Assembly: GCF_003369915.1 (NCBI RefSeq)
Contig: NC_046675.1
Coordinates: forward strand, 25,668,001 to 25,732,000
DNA: 64,000 bases
Direction of reading: 5' to 3'
Source: Drosophila miranda
Taxonomy: Eukaryota; Arthropoda; Insecta; Diptera; Drosophilidae
Position numbers and translations under genes: made by a program. Positions 45,063-60,000 of the stretch are shown here, piece after piece. The notes below the pieces were generated by a model, which saw only the letters and a program-made list of their open reading frames with translations, had not been told where the DNA came from and made no database searches. Position 1 is the stretch's first letter; the number at the start of each line of letters is the position of its first letter.

Positions 45063-48000
45063 GTTGGTACGATAGTTTACAGATCCGGATACTGAATACT
45101 TTCATTGATCAGTCCTATTTTTCATATAAAAAAGTTAACATTTTGCTGTTTTTCTCATCGTCCGTCATTGATTATTTTATCCACATAACGCAATTCCTGT
45201 AAGAGATCTTTTAAACATTAAGTTCTGCAAATCTCATCGATCAGATTTTGTTGCACTATATATGGGGATACAAATGGGTTCACTAATGAAGTCTTAAAAC
45301 TATCAATGTTGAACACTATCGCAAATATTCGCAAACATCCGTCCAATATCAAAACTGAACAACTTTCCACTTTAAGGTTCCCTTTGTTTCTCCGCAAACA
45401 ATAGAGAAAGCTATTGAAGATCTTGAAGTGGGTTTGTCTATGCAATGTAACGACAATTTTTCATAATGAAGGCCTAATTAAAGTTCCATAAGAGCTTCAA
45501 TTTGATGTAATTACTACCCGTAGTTCCAGGAAAATTATTCAGCCAATGTGAATTATTCAATCATTATTTTACTATCTACAACCAATCAATACATACTTAT
45601 TAAATAAGCCCAAACTGTGGAACTACTCCCAATTTTAACTCCATTAAATAAGCCCTATATAGTAGAGTCCGGCTATAACGACTCTGCTTATAGCGTCCGT
45701 CCGGTCATAGCGACGAAAATTCGATGACTTGGTTGGTCCCCATAAAAACTTTTATGAAAGGGCCTTCGCTTAGTACGTCTCCGCTTTTAGTGACAAACCG
45801 ACGATATATAGCTTATACGGACCGACGGTATAGCTTATACGGACGATATTTTTCCCAGTTCACCAGGTTTTTTGACGTGCCGAAAAAAAATACAGCGAAA
45901 TAATGCCAAAAAAATTAATCATTAAGCGACGCTGTTAGAAACGTATGTATTTATTAGTGATCGGCACCGATTTCAAAGGAAGAACTGGATGAATATGTTC
46001 TTATTGACAATGACTTTTCATTGAAAATCATTTAAATACAAAAAAAAAAGTTTATTTTTTCGGTAATCTTAATCTAAAATCTGTAAAAATATTGATAGCC
46101 TAAGCCATTCACAATATGTATGTACCAAAATCATTAACCTGTCATATATGCACATACATATGTATATACATAGATCATAGATTGCTTCGATCTTTCGACG
46201 ATAGCCACAGGTTGAATAATCCATTCACAAGCAACGCGACAACACTCACTTCATTGATCATTGATCAACAGGTTTCCCTCGAGCACTTAAGAGCAGTTGA
46301 AAAATATACCTGCAGAAACATCAAGAGCAAGCAGAAGCAGCATCGTTTCGGAGCAAGAGAGGCACGTGGTGCGCGATCCCTCTCTCTCTCGCTCTCGCTC
46401 TCTTCGGGCTAGTTTCTGGCTGGTCGTATATTCTCATGAGGTGTGTGATAAGACCACCTTGAGGTAGTAGCGCAAAAGCAAAGGCAAACGCGAAAAAACA
46501 AAGCAAAATCAAAAAGAAAGACAAGCTCTCTTCTCTCTCTTAGCCACAGAGACCAGTCGCGAAGCGATGCGGCGACCGCGCGATCAAATCGGATCGTATA
46601 GGATCGAAATCGTTGACAAATCGCTTAAAATTGCAGGCAGATTCTCGACACGACTTCAGTTGACAACGGCACGTTGTGGACACCGAGTATTGTGCTGGCG
46701 GTTTTTTTTCAAAAAAAATCCCCCAGTCGAATATAATTCAAAGAAGATCGCAAAGAAACCGAAAATATAGTGTAAATATAGCGGTAAAAATCCGCCTTTC
46801 AGAACGTGCCGCATATTCGCAGACACTTCGAAAATACTATGTATTCCAAAGAAATCCCCCAATCGAATATAATTCAAAGAACATCGCAAAAAAAACGGAA
46901 ATAGAGTATAAATATAGCGGAAAAAAAACTGCCTTTCAGCACGTGCCGCACATTCGCAGACACTTTGAAATACTATGTATCGCAAAAACAAAAAAGGAAT
47001 ACAAAAAATTACAGTCGACTGATAAGAGCATTTGATTTGTATTTATCGGAATTGCTGGCAGACGCGTGCCATGCAAAATATTGGACCTACATACATACAT
47101 ACATACGTCAACAATATTTAATTAATTACTGTGCGCGATCGAGTGATTGAAAGGGGGCTGGAGCCACAACCCATCCCTTTCAACAAACCCCTATGCCGTT
47201 TTGCTTTTCAAGTTTCAATTTACTTTTATAATTGTCAACGTCAACAGATCTGCGATGTTGTTGTTGTTGTTTGGTGTTCTCTTCCTCGTCTTTCTCCACC
47301 GCTTCTTGCTTTTTCGCGTCGCTCATTTCGTTGGGCCTCTCACTCTCTCGCTGTTATTTTTGGTAGCTTTTGTTGTTTTCCGATATTTTTGCTTAATTCT
47401 TCACTCGTTCACAGTTTTTCGGGTTTTATATCCCGTACACTCGCGGAGTGCGAGGGGTATATTGAGTTTTTCTCTTATCTGTTTATTATGTACTATTTTT
47501 ATAACGTGAAGAAAACAGGATTCAAGATTCCAATTGTTTTTTTTTATGATATTAAGCTTCTACATATAGATATATTTATTCATGGATCTGTTAATAATTA
47601 CCGACTTATCGTTAGTAATGTATTCCGCTCATATTGAATATATTTGAAGCCATACAAATTGCAAGAGTTTTAAATATTTGGCCAATGTATTTAATATACT
47701 ACATACTCCCAGATAATTTCCTAATCAGTGCGCGACAAGTAGGCACTCGTGTGTAGGTCTGATTAACGGGTATCTTATAGTCGAAATATCGACTTCGACG
47801 TTCTTACTTGTTTCTGTTTTTGGCGGCGTCTCGTTTTTGTCTTCGTGTTTCGGTGTCGTACGATTTTTAACCAGTTTGCTTGCTTGCCTCTGTCTGGTTG
47901 GGTTTTGTTTTTGTGAATATTTTGAGAGTGAGTGCGTGTGTTCGAGCGGCGGTCATCTTAAGAAATGAAAAGAGAGCGGAACGCGACATCGAAGGAAAGA

Positions 48001-51000
48001 GAAAGAGTCGTAGCCGTAGCCGTAGCCGGGGAGGGATGGGATTTTTGGCAAACGTTGTTTCGAATGTTTTCACAGAGATTTTAGCGTTTATTTTTAAGGC
48101 GGGTGCTGTGTCTTCTGGCCATTTCTGTGATTAGATAATATTTTCTGAAGATCCAAAGCTTCCTGCTTAGATAATCTAATTGCCAGGGTCAAGTCTTACC
48201 ACCATTTCCCCCTCTCCTAACAGTGCAAAGACCTAATGGAAAACTGAGAAAAAAGAGTGCAACAAAACTGAAAAGAAATACTAAAGAAAAAGCAGAGGAA
48301 AACGTTAAACAATTTAAACATCATACCATGGCCATAGGGTTACGCTCTATGGGCACTACAAGTGATACCAAAGCTACAAGAAAAAAACCAACAACTACAA
48401 CACTCATCAACAACAGCAACAGCAACAAGCTCTACAACAATAGCAACAGCAAGAGACGGGCAGAACAGCTGTTCCGTTGCGCCTGCGCAAACTTCAATCT
48501 GCTGCTGCTAACGTTAATGCTCGGCCTGGGCAAATGTTGCACTGCCACGCCCACACCCACAACTGCAGCAGTAGCAGGAGGGCCAACAGCAACAACAACA
48601 GCGGCAGCAACAGCAACAGCAACAGCAGCAGCAGCCACAACACACCAACAATTGCTGACTCCTGAAGGTGGCGGCTCATTGAGCAGACTGCTCGATGGCA
48701 AGACCTTCATCAACATGAGCTTCAAATTTCTGAATGTATCTGGAAAGATTGGCACGCCCCTCGGCATAGGTGAGAATGATTTCAAAAGAACGATGCAAAA
48801 CGAATAGAAAATGAAAAAGAAAAAGGAGAAAAGTGTGAAGTTTGTTTTTAGCTTTGCCTTGTGCTAATTTTAAACCACAAACAAAGTTACGAGAGAGATT
48901 TCAGGGGAATCGAGGTCTAGATACCCTAGATAGCGAGCAAAGAAAAGAAAGAACGTAATAAATCTATTTATAAAATATATAAAATTAAGATTAAACACTC
49001 TGGTAAGATAGTTGAATGAATTTTGGTAGATTATAATACCCATTTTTACCCAGTTTTATCCATATTCTGGATGTCATAGGACCTTATGATCGAAGAAGAA
49101 AGAGAAGTATGAATGCCACATAAATGTAGTAGAACAGATCTTTAGAGCTTTGATCCTTATTGGATGACTCAAAAGGAATATACAGATATAACTTTGCTTC
49201 GGAAGAATAATGAACAAAATAGAATCGATTGGGATAGTTTAGATACTGTATTATCGGGTATTATCTATTGAACCCCATACGTTATGTGTAACTATTCTGC
49301 GATATCACAGACTAAATTGCAGACATAATCGTTGACAGCTTTTATCAATGAAGATTATAGACAGAGTTCATTCAACTCTTATCACATTCGCTTTGGCAGG
49401 GTATTCTTATTCGAAGCACAATAAATTCAATTGGAATGACTTTCAGTTGAAGAGATACAGATACAGATAAAGCTGCAGATGCAAAGCGCATTACACCGGC
49501 CGGCTGCTTGCCACTTGTTGCACGAACGACACCGGTTACCGTGGGGCCAGTGCAGACCAAAATTGTTAATTAACTTCCGCGTTCATTTCGACCACGTTTT
49601 CCCATTACGAATGATAGGGAAACCGCGCGTCGCGGCTATCTATGACGTCGTGTGGCACTTCCAATCGGGGCGTTTCCAATCATAAATCTTGCGTTGGCTC
49701 ACAGGGATTTGCTACTGTAGGGATTATCTTATCAGTGGAAAAGTTTGATTGCTCATTTTATGATTTCTTTTTATGCAATTTTAAGGGATTTACCGATTAA
49801 GTTTCGAGTCCCAAAACATTCCCCAAGGGCGTTCCAAAAATTGCGTGATATTGAATATTGCGCATTTGAATTTAAAAATAATTGTTTTGATTATCACTGA
49901 ATAATTACAGGGAAAAATGTTGAACTACTATCTTAATTAGAAAAAAAAAAATTAAGTTCCTGGAAAGGGAAATCTTGGTTTTGCTTGAAAAGAATTCAGG
50001 AAGAAGAATATATATTTAAATAAAAAGTAGGTTGCTTGTCATATGCATAAGACATTGTAGAATAATTTTCGCAATATGTATTTGTAGAGCTAAGCTACTC
50101 TGTGAGAAGCAGATTGCGCGAGGAATGGGAGTCATTGGTTTCTTAACTTTTTGCATAATAAACATACAGTTTCAAAGAAAATCGAGTATATTTAATTTAA
50201 ATAAATTAAGTCTTGTAAACACGTTCATCAATTACAAGGAAATTAATTGAAATATTTTCTAGAATTTTCATCAATCTAAATCAAGAAAAAGCATTTAATC
50301 GAGCGTTAAAAAACGAAGAGAAATTCAATTGCAATTTTGTACTTTGCACCTGGGTCTATTGGACTTTGTCCAAAGTAAATAAGATTGTTGACACATATAA
50401 CATACCTCCTATGTATATCCACCATTCCACTCCCACGCTTTCCCACACCCCCAAAACAAAAAGAAAACACGGCGCAGTTCAGAGATCTTTCAGTTGGCGC
50501 TTCAATGAATTGACGTAGTAGAGAAGATCTCTGGCGTCTTCTGGCCATACTTCTGCGTTTTGTGGTTAAACTTAGCCACATTTTCGATCTATGAAAACTT
50601 TGAAAAGACAGAGTCGGGCCCCCTATTTCTATACAGATTTACGATGAGCGATTTTCCCATTATAGCTGCCTATCATCCATCTCTCCGCCTCTCAATCGTT
50701 CGCTTCTGATTTATATTTTATTTGAGTGGATATTCTCTGAGAGATGCTGTCAGTAAGAGTATCTGCTCGTACGGGTATATGTGATGTGGCAAGGTCGTTT
50801 AAGAGAGATGGAATTTGATTTTGCCGCCCCATTCATTCTGTTCATTTAATTTATTCGCAGTGCCAACTGATTTCTCTCTGGCAAATAAAACTAGTTTGCG
50901 CTAGAACCAAAAACAAAACACAAACAAAAGCAACAATTAAACTACATAGTATAATAACAACAATTAATAGTGGGCGTGTGGTGTTTTCCTTATATAAACC

Positions 51001-54000
51001 ATGGGATGTTGTTGCAGTTTAATTGTTTTGTTTGCTTAGAGTAAACATGTTTTGATTGATTCCACATTTAAGGGGGATAGGCATCATACAATGCATAGTG
51101 CATAGACACAAGCCCCCCACAGGAATCACATGTTATAAACCATTATATTCATACAATTATCAAATAATAATCACAATTCATTAACCTTGATCTTGAGGTG
51201 CGGGCTTATCGCCATCGCTTTCGTTGGAATAGAAATTAGCATTAATTTGCTAAATCCGATTGTGAAATTGATTGTTTTGAGTGCTTATCACTGGGAGTTC
51301 TACGTATAGACATTCTTTTCGATTTATGCTCCAACTATTCACGCAATTACGAGTATGTTTATTATTAGATTGGTCTGGCCCTGAGACGACAGACCTGCCA
51401 CACATGATCAATGATAATGCTTAGCAAATCGGATGATAACTCGCATCGAAATTTGTGTTTTAGTGGGTTAAGCCAACCGGATTGCGATGTGAACTTGTTT
51501 TTGACTTGACGATTATAAAAATCATTAGATATGCTAAATAGTTTTATTTTCGATTTAATATTCGCAGACGTAGACCTAGTGCGAGACGTAAAACGGGGTC
51601 TACGGGAGTTTCGAAGTTTCTGGCAGACAAATTGGTGGCCATGGATGTTGATATTGAACAGGTTCTGTCTCTGTTACTAGATGGGGTGTGTCCCGGCTAA
51701 GTACGGAAACTCTGAGAGCAATAACTACTTGAATCACTCGTTCAATTAAGTTGCCTGAACTTATTTGATTTGCAACAAGTAAACATTTAATTAAGGCTTT
51801 CAAGAAAAAAAAGCAAGAAACCAGACATGAAAATTCACCCTTTTCTGCTAATCTACTCCGTGGGAATGCTATTTATGCAATGCTACCTAGTAAAGATCTA
51901 CTATATTTTGCTCTCTCCCCGTTTATGAGTTTAAACTTATAGGCTATAAGTTATAGCTATAGCCGTCCGATAGATTGATCTATCCTTCCCCTGGCTTAAG
52001 AGCTCTCAGTTCAACGATGATGCCCGTCGTGTGGCACTCTCTCTGGACATATTTTGGAGTCTTTTCTACCTGCAGGTATAACCTGCAACCACGATTTTTT
52101 TCAAGTTCAGATATTTCCGCGGTTTTTTCCTTTGTGTTTCCTTTTGTAAGAGAGATAACCCTCTTGCCCCGCCTAGCCCCTGGATAATTACCTGCAGAAC
52201 GTTCCTCCTGCTCCTTTGTTTGTTGTTTTTTCTTTGGATGATCCATAAATATTGAATTTTGGATCAAATAAACCAATAAAATAAATTAAGTACCATTTAG
52301 CCTTAGTTTGTGTTACTTCGAAACTCTTTGTGAAATCTTCGTCAATAATATTCATATGCATATGCTCTGACTTATTCATTCGCCCATTTCTCGAATAAGA
52401 CAAAGAGAAACTCATTCATTTCGGTCCCTTCGCCGCTTGACGTCATATGGGATCCATATGTTGAGCATGAATATGGCATATGGGGCTAATGTACGACTAG
52501 ATGTGCGTACGTGTGTATAGCTGTAACGTATACGTATGCCTGAATTATAATTCGCCATTTTGTTTACTGTCATGATGCATAATTGAAAACAATTTCCAGG
52601 GCAGCCAACGCGGTGACATGAGAACCCACACAGAGAATTGAATTGATTTGACCTTATTGATTGACAAGGCCTGGCAATTGGAGGAGGGAGTGCTCCATCC
52701 TCGATTTGTTGTTGGTTGCGAACTTCAATTACAACAATTAGCAAGTATATACATACATATATTCGTATGGGAAAATATTGAGCTAATCAAATATGCAAGA
52801 GCATGGTGGAACGGTGCCTCAAAGCTGCTGTCAGCTGCAGGACCCAGGACCCAAAACCCTTTTCAAAATGGGTCTATCCCCCTCGCTCTATGCCACACAT
52901 TATCGCTCTCTTTGTCTCTCTGTTTGTTCATTGGCAATCTATTACTTGCTTTTCTTTATTTCATTTTTTTTTCCCTTTTTTTTGAATGCCTGTCACATTT
53001 TCTATTAGGTCCCTAAGACTGTTGACATTCTGGGTTCGTTCCCTCTGTTCGTGTGCGTGCAAGTGAGCGTGTTCCAGTGTGTGTGCGTGTGATGGCTTGT
53101 TTCGTTTCAAATATTTGTATTGCATATTTTCAAGGGCATTGTGGGATGGAGGGAGGGGCCTGTGACTGTGACTGGGGGAGATATTCCAAAAGTTTCAGGC
53201 TTTTTCTGTTGATTAAAAGGCACTGCCACATCCTCTTGCCTCTTGTTTATCGTTTAGTATGCAAATTACTCGTCACACTCACACATACACATGCACACAC
53301 ACACTCGCACTCACACACACTCGTATCTGTATCTGTTTGCTGCTTCTGCGTTTCTGTGGGTATCTGTCTGTTGCTGATTGTTTTGAAGTTTTTTAGCCCC
53401 TAATCAATTTGAGCTTTTGTTATTATTATTTTTTATCTTTAATGAGAAAACTTTTCTAAGCTTCTAAACAACCCCCGGAATTGTTTATAATTAGCTTAAA
53501 TTATCTGTTTACTTATCCATCTCAATCTCAATCTGTGTGTGGCTCTCTTTTCGCAGGACAAGCTCTGGAGGCCAAGTGCGATGAGAAGCAGTTCCAGTGC
53601 CGGAACGGGGATTGCATTCCCATTCGATTCGTGTGCGATGGCGACGCCGACTGCAAGGATCACAGCGATGAACAGGTCACCGAATGCAAGTTTTTGGGTG
53701 AGTCGAATATTCATCTTTTTTCCGAGAGTAGAGTATATGGTGGAAAAGTAGGAAAGTCGATATATCTTCATCAGAATGAATAAGCGATGAGAGACCATTA
53801 GGTTTCATTAACATCAATCTTGGATGATGTGTCCGTTCGCTTATGGGAAATTTATACAGGAAATCGGTTCGTATTGCACGAACTAAGAGTCTGCATAGTG
53901 GATGTTTTATGGTCACCCGTGCCCCTTTTCCATAGCATACTTTCAGGCCGCCGCTGTAATAAAGCAGTCACAGTGGCGTCCGAGATAATGGTCAGAGTGC

Positions 54001-57000
54001 AAGCGCTGCATTCGTTGCGTTTTCCTTTTGTTCGAATCAAACCTGAAACAGAAACAGAAACAGAAGCTGAAACTGAAATGAAAACCGAAACGAGTTTGCA
54101 ACATTTACGCACTGAAATTGTCGCTGGCTGCTGACCAAAAACTATGCCATGGCTATGGCTGGACTGGCCTGTCCCTCTGTGTGTCCGTCTCTCTCTCGCT
54201 TCTCTAAATTGCAGCGCAGTTGGCGTTTAGCTGACTGTGGCATGCAACGTTGTTGCATCAGCAATCTTTTTTGCCGCTTGTCTGCCGCTTTATCATTTGC
54301 GTCGCACGAGACTTTTGCGTCGCCGGGCCGCTCATAAAAGGAAACTATAGGGAGGTCGTCTGCTTTATCACACAACTTGTGCCAGACACCAAAAAGCGAG
54401 CAATCGGAACAAGTGCATCCATTTTTGGATTCTCGTTGCGCATAGCGCAATTTTCTTTATGTAATTTCTGGCTGAAAGAAAATGCATTCCAATGAAGTGA
54501 AATTGATAATGAGCCCCCCCCCCCCAATTCTCCATTACTCCCCGATTGTTTGGGTGGGAATACAATTTGATGCTGAACTTGGGGGACTTCCCAATGAGGG
54601 TTCGCTTACAGTCATTTTCTGCATGGTGTTTCTGGGGGAAATTGATATTTGTGGCAGGGATTATGATGGTGGAATAATCATCATTTGTGGCATTAAGTAT
54701 TCATAAGTTTGGGAAACCCATTTGAAATCTAAAATTGATTTATTTTTGCGAATAAAAGGGAGTACAAAGGCTGAACCTTAACGGTAGAGTCGATTTTTAA
54801 CGAAGTCTAAAATTTATAAATTATGAACAAAAATAATGCAAAATAATTTGTAATTTTTAAACAAATATATCCTTATTTGGTAAGACGTCCTATATTTTGG
54901 ACAGCAAATACGATAAATAATATCTTCAGAATTGTGGATGACAAAGAAATTCTCTTTCTTGGGCTTTACCTTCAGATCATGCCCTACTCCTACCATCGTA
55001 GGCATGACTTACTCGTACTCTGATTTCACGCTCACAGCAAAACTCTGAGACACTCGCTCTATTCACACTCACTCACTCACTCACTCACTCACTCACTCAC
55101 TCACTCACATACTCCGGCACACAGCATCCCACTCGATTTTTGACTCGTGGATGTTGCACTCGACTCGCAACGAACGAGCTTTCAGTCGAGACGGGATGCG
55201 GGCTCGAGTTCGAGCGCCCGTTGGGGGTGGGGTTGGCTGCAGAGGCTGCAAACAACTTTGGGTGGAAATGTTTTTAAGGATTGCCTCTCTGCCACCAAAC
55301 ACTCAGTTGGCGGCGGACTTCTCAACCAAACGCGTGGTGTCAGTGCGAACAGTTAGCGCGATTCGTGTGTCAAGAGGGGGAATATATATAGAAGGGAAAA
55401 CGACAAACCGAAGACCCACAAAGAACGTGTGAAATGTAAGCCATCGAAAGTGTGCCAAGTGTGTGATTTAAACCAAATAAACCAAAAGATGGAAAGAAGC
55501 GATGAATAAACAAATTGCGTGAAAACATTAAAGGCTAATCAGACTGTGTGCAGCCCCACGTCTTTCCGAGCGAGCCAAGATTCGTTTTATCTTTGACAAA
55601 ATGCCAGCAGCATAGCACGAGAGTGTCCTTTGGGCCCACGTGGCGGGGGAAAGCTCCCAAGGAAGTCTCTGTTTCGTTTTCTGTTTTCTGTTGTCCCTCA
55701 CGCCGTCTGGGACGAGTCTTATCCGCCAAGTCAATCGGTGACTGGACAGACAGGCACTTACCATTTATCATTCAGTTGAACATTAAATGAGTTTCCTCAA
55801 TTTCCTCGCCCGCAAAAGTTATGTTGTGGTCTGAAATGTCATATTTACAACTTGTATATTTCGTCCGTCCTGTCCTCCGACTCCGACTCCGTCTCCTGCC
55901 ACCATCCTGTCCGTCCTGTCTGTCTGCGGTCTTCAGTCCGTTATGAACTTGAAAGTGTTCTCCTTGGGGGCTCCACTTTTTGTTTGCGGAAATTATGCAA
56001 TCAATTTGTGCAAGTTGGCTGAACCTCTCGAATATGTCACGGCAATTGATGTGTCCGCTTCTATGATGGAAACGGAAAAACCCTCCCTCAGGAGGGGAGT
56101 TCTTGCTTCTCTTCCTGGAAATGAGTGATAATCCCGAATCTAATACAAATCTAATACTCATCGCTTAATCTTCTCCCCCCCCAAAAAACTACCGAAAGTC
56201 CTCGCAAAAGTCGCGAAATCATTCGCCGTTGACCAAACAAAATGGGACACATTTGGTGTTTGCTCTTCGTGACCAGTTTGCTGCATCAACAGAGCCACAG
56301 TTTTGGCGCTGTAGTTATTGAAAATGGTAAATAGAATAGTTTCTATTATTTAAATTTTGTTTGTGGCTCGAGAGCATTGTACCATTATTGTATTATTGTA
56401 GCGGATATAATTATTAACATTTCAGTTGCTTAAGACTGCAAAATCTAAAAAAAATTGTGTAATAAAATCCGTAAAAAGAAAAACTATTGAATGATGTCAA
56501 TGGTTTATGGTAATGATTTAAGAAAGGGCATAACAGTGTTTTTTACTTGATTCGTACCACAAATATAGTTTGAATCTATGATGCTGGCAGTATTTTAATA
56601 TCATAGCTAATTTATTCTTTATGGTTTATATTTCTTTGAGCTGTTTTATGACTTGTTTTTATGAGTTTTGAAAATATGTGCACTATATTTCGATATTTTT
56701 AATATTAATCAATTAGAAATTCATTAAAAACTATTCTGTAGAGTTTGTAGTAGTTCTCTAATTGAACTTCAAATACTTCCTTCACTTCTCACTTGCCCTT
56801 CTTTAACATTTCATCAAGGACTGCATTCTGAAAGGGCTTTTACTTCCTTTTCAAGTACTGTGCCGACTGTCAAGTCCCTATATCATCTTCGTAGCATCCA
56901 TCCCTCTCGAAGCAAACTCTAAGCACAAAAGAATCCTCGGTTGAACAAGTTTCGGTTGGAAGTTTCGTCTACAACTTTTAACTATTATCGGGTCGGAAAG

Positions 57001-60000
57001 TTTTCGACACCTTTTAACTTAAATTAAACATGCCAGAATCCCAATCATCTGGATTTACAAAAATCTTCCCTGCAGTCTATCTGTGCTGCACTTCTGTCTG
57101 TGGCAGCGTCCCAGCTACCAGCAAGCGATGCAACAGAATATTTTTGCCAGTGCCGCTTAACATTTGCATACAAATTGCCAGGACGGAAGGAGAGCGAGGG
57201 GCATATACTCGGTACACGGGAAACATCACCAGCCAAAGGCCAAAGTTTTTTAATCAACTGAAAAGCCGTTTAAACTTAGTTAAAAATATAAATTATGCTG
57301 CAAAATACTGCATGACAGTGTGGAATTTTCATACTTTTTTTTTGGTATACTGGGAGTACTGCATAAATGCAATCAATGAAACTTTTCCATGATACAAAAA
57401 GCGCTGTAATTTGGTTTTTAATTGCTGAGACTGAGGCGACATACATCCACGACACAGACTCCCCCAATTTGTCCGCCGGGAGCACAATTCTCTCCAAAAA
57501 TAATGTCACATATTAGCAGACCGGACAAAAAACACAAAAAAGCAGCAAAATATAAAATCGAATCGACAATCATTGAACCAAATGTGGAGGAACAAAAAAA
57601 TGTTTCTCCTCTGCTTTTCCTTTTATTTCGTTTTATTTTATATTATTTTATTTCATTTTCGCTTGTTTGGGTCACACATGTGGCCAATTTTTTATTGTTC
57701 ACTGAATTGTCGGTGGGCGGGGGTGGGGGTATTTATATTTGCTTTTTTTGTTGATGTTCCTTCGTTTTTTATTTTAACAAATATTGGCTAACATCAAAGT
57801 TTTGTTTTGGCGCAAGTTTTCCTATACAATGCCCACGTCCGTATAGCAAGCGGGTGGCGGTGATGCTGTCCATCCATAAAAACTTTAGAAAAGTAATCAT
57901 ATAAAATGTTATTGATATGGCAAGTATTGCGCCTGCCCGCCTGCCTGCCCGGCATAAAAATTGATTAAAATGTATACGTACTCGTATATACATATATTGG
58001 CCTTTCCATTTGGCGCTTTGGCCATGATTTGCATAATCAAGAGAGCCGTTTCCACAGGCCACAAGGCATGCTCCGATCACTTACCACCAAAATGGTGGAA
58101 ATTTCCTTTTATAGAGGCAGTAAACAGTAAAATCCCTGACACAAAACCGCCTCGGGAATTTGTGCAAAGCGGCTAGAGCACAAGCAGTGCCCGGGAAAGT
58201 TGTTACCAAAAATTTAATACAAATAAATTTCCTAATTGGCTCCAAAGAGTAGTTTCCAGGCAACGGCGAAAAGTATGCAATGGGATTGCGTCCAAAAATC
58301 GTGTGGGAAACATAAGAGATTCCATAGCAACAAGTCAGCGCTTGCCAAAATCCTGCTTGTAATCCCATTACACACAAAAGAGGTACAGATATACGCATAT
58401 ATGTATCTGTGTGGCTAAAAAATGACACATTTTTTGGTTGCCCCATGGAGTGGCATTGAAAAAGCCATTGGGGGAACGCATGCAGCGCTCCTTTTTGATA
58501 CAGGGTGCTAGCGGGTTAGAAGGGAGAGTGGGTTCCTGGTACGAGTACTCTTTAATATTAAATCATAGAAGGAAAAGCGGTATCCTTTAGTCGTTTTTTC
58601 GAGCATATGGCTCTTCCTTTTTTGTTGGCTTTTATTTGGATATGTTTTCTTTTCTCAGCACGTGCTCAAGTGCGTGTAAATAAATGTGTATATATACCAT
58701 ACATAGATGTGGGCGGTGGGTGTTGTCATAATCACAAACACCCATGCACACATTTGGCAGAAGGCCCGCTGTTTCCTTTTGTGTGTTAGCTTTTGTTTCT
58801 GATACGGGCTCCAAGCCAGACAGCCCCTTTCAATGCTCGATTTAACACACTTTTCGTTGCTCTTTCCAGAGGCCACCTGCTCCGCGGACCAATTCCGTTG
58901 CACGAATGGCAATTGCATACCGAATAAATGGCGCTGCGACCAGGAGAACGACTGTGCCGATGGATCCGATGAGGCCACAGCACTGTGCAGTAAGTAGCCA
59001 TAAATCCCACCAGCGAATCCCAGCGCGATTCGCGATTCGCGTGGTGCGAAAAAGACCGTCTAACCATCGAATCGATTGTACTTATTATTGTATGTGTGTT
59101 TAGTGAATGCCTGTCCCAACAACGAGTTCAAATGCCAGACAGTCGAACAGTGCATTCCGCGCGGCTGGCTCTGTGACGGCAACAGCGATTGCCGCGACAA
59201 GTCCGATGAGGCGCACTGCAGTAAGCGAATCAGTATTCTTCTATATATATGTGTACATGTCTATTGCCCCCCCTCTTTCATACTGTATGTGTAATCGCTT
59301 TCACTAACCAACTTGCCGCATAACTCATACGCACTCTTAATGGAGTGGCGTTTGCATAATTCTCGCAACAATGTCCTCTACTCGTGCCTCATCCTTAGAG
59401 GTTTAATCAAGTCATTGAGAGTGAGAGTTTCCCGTGTGTACGCATGTATATAGTACCTACATATATGTTTATGTAAGTGTATGCTCAAACATTCCCTGCT
59501 TATGTGTGCGGGTGTGCATTGTGTACTCATTCATGAAGCCCTTGACAACAACAAGTATACGACGCGTGTGCCCTGGCGCTCGCGTTGACTCTGGCTGCCG
59601 CCTGGCAATGGCGCATAAAATTCACTTAATCCACGAACACACAGCAGCACACAAGTGCACATCCAGCACAGGAACACAACTTTGGCCCCCATGGCCCTTC
59701 TGCTCTCACGGCTTAAAGGAAAACTATAAACGGTAGGGGTAGGATAGTGTAGAAGGAGATGCTATTCCTCCCCATCAATGATTCCCAGGACTGTTGGAAT
59801 AGCTTTAGCAACAGCTACGGCTTTAATTATTTTGAATGCATTTGCATACCTACAGGGAAATAAGGGAAAGATTTAGATGGAGTACTGATGGAATAATAAT
59901 GATAATCGAATGGTATAGAGGGAAAACATTCACAGACAAGTTTTGGCTCTCAATCTCGTATATCTTTCTCTACATATTTCCGTTCTCCTTGAATGCCACA

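Noticed and set aside
54029..54040. tRNA B-box-like word TTCGAATC
   Set aside because: No A box, acceptor stem or cloverleaf can be drawn around it.
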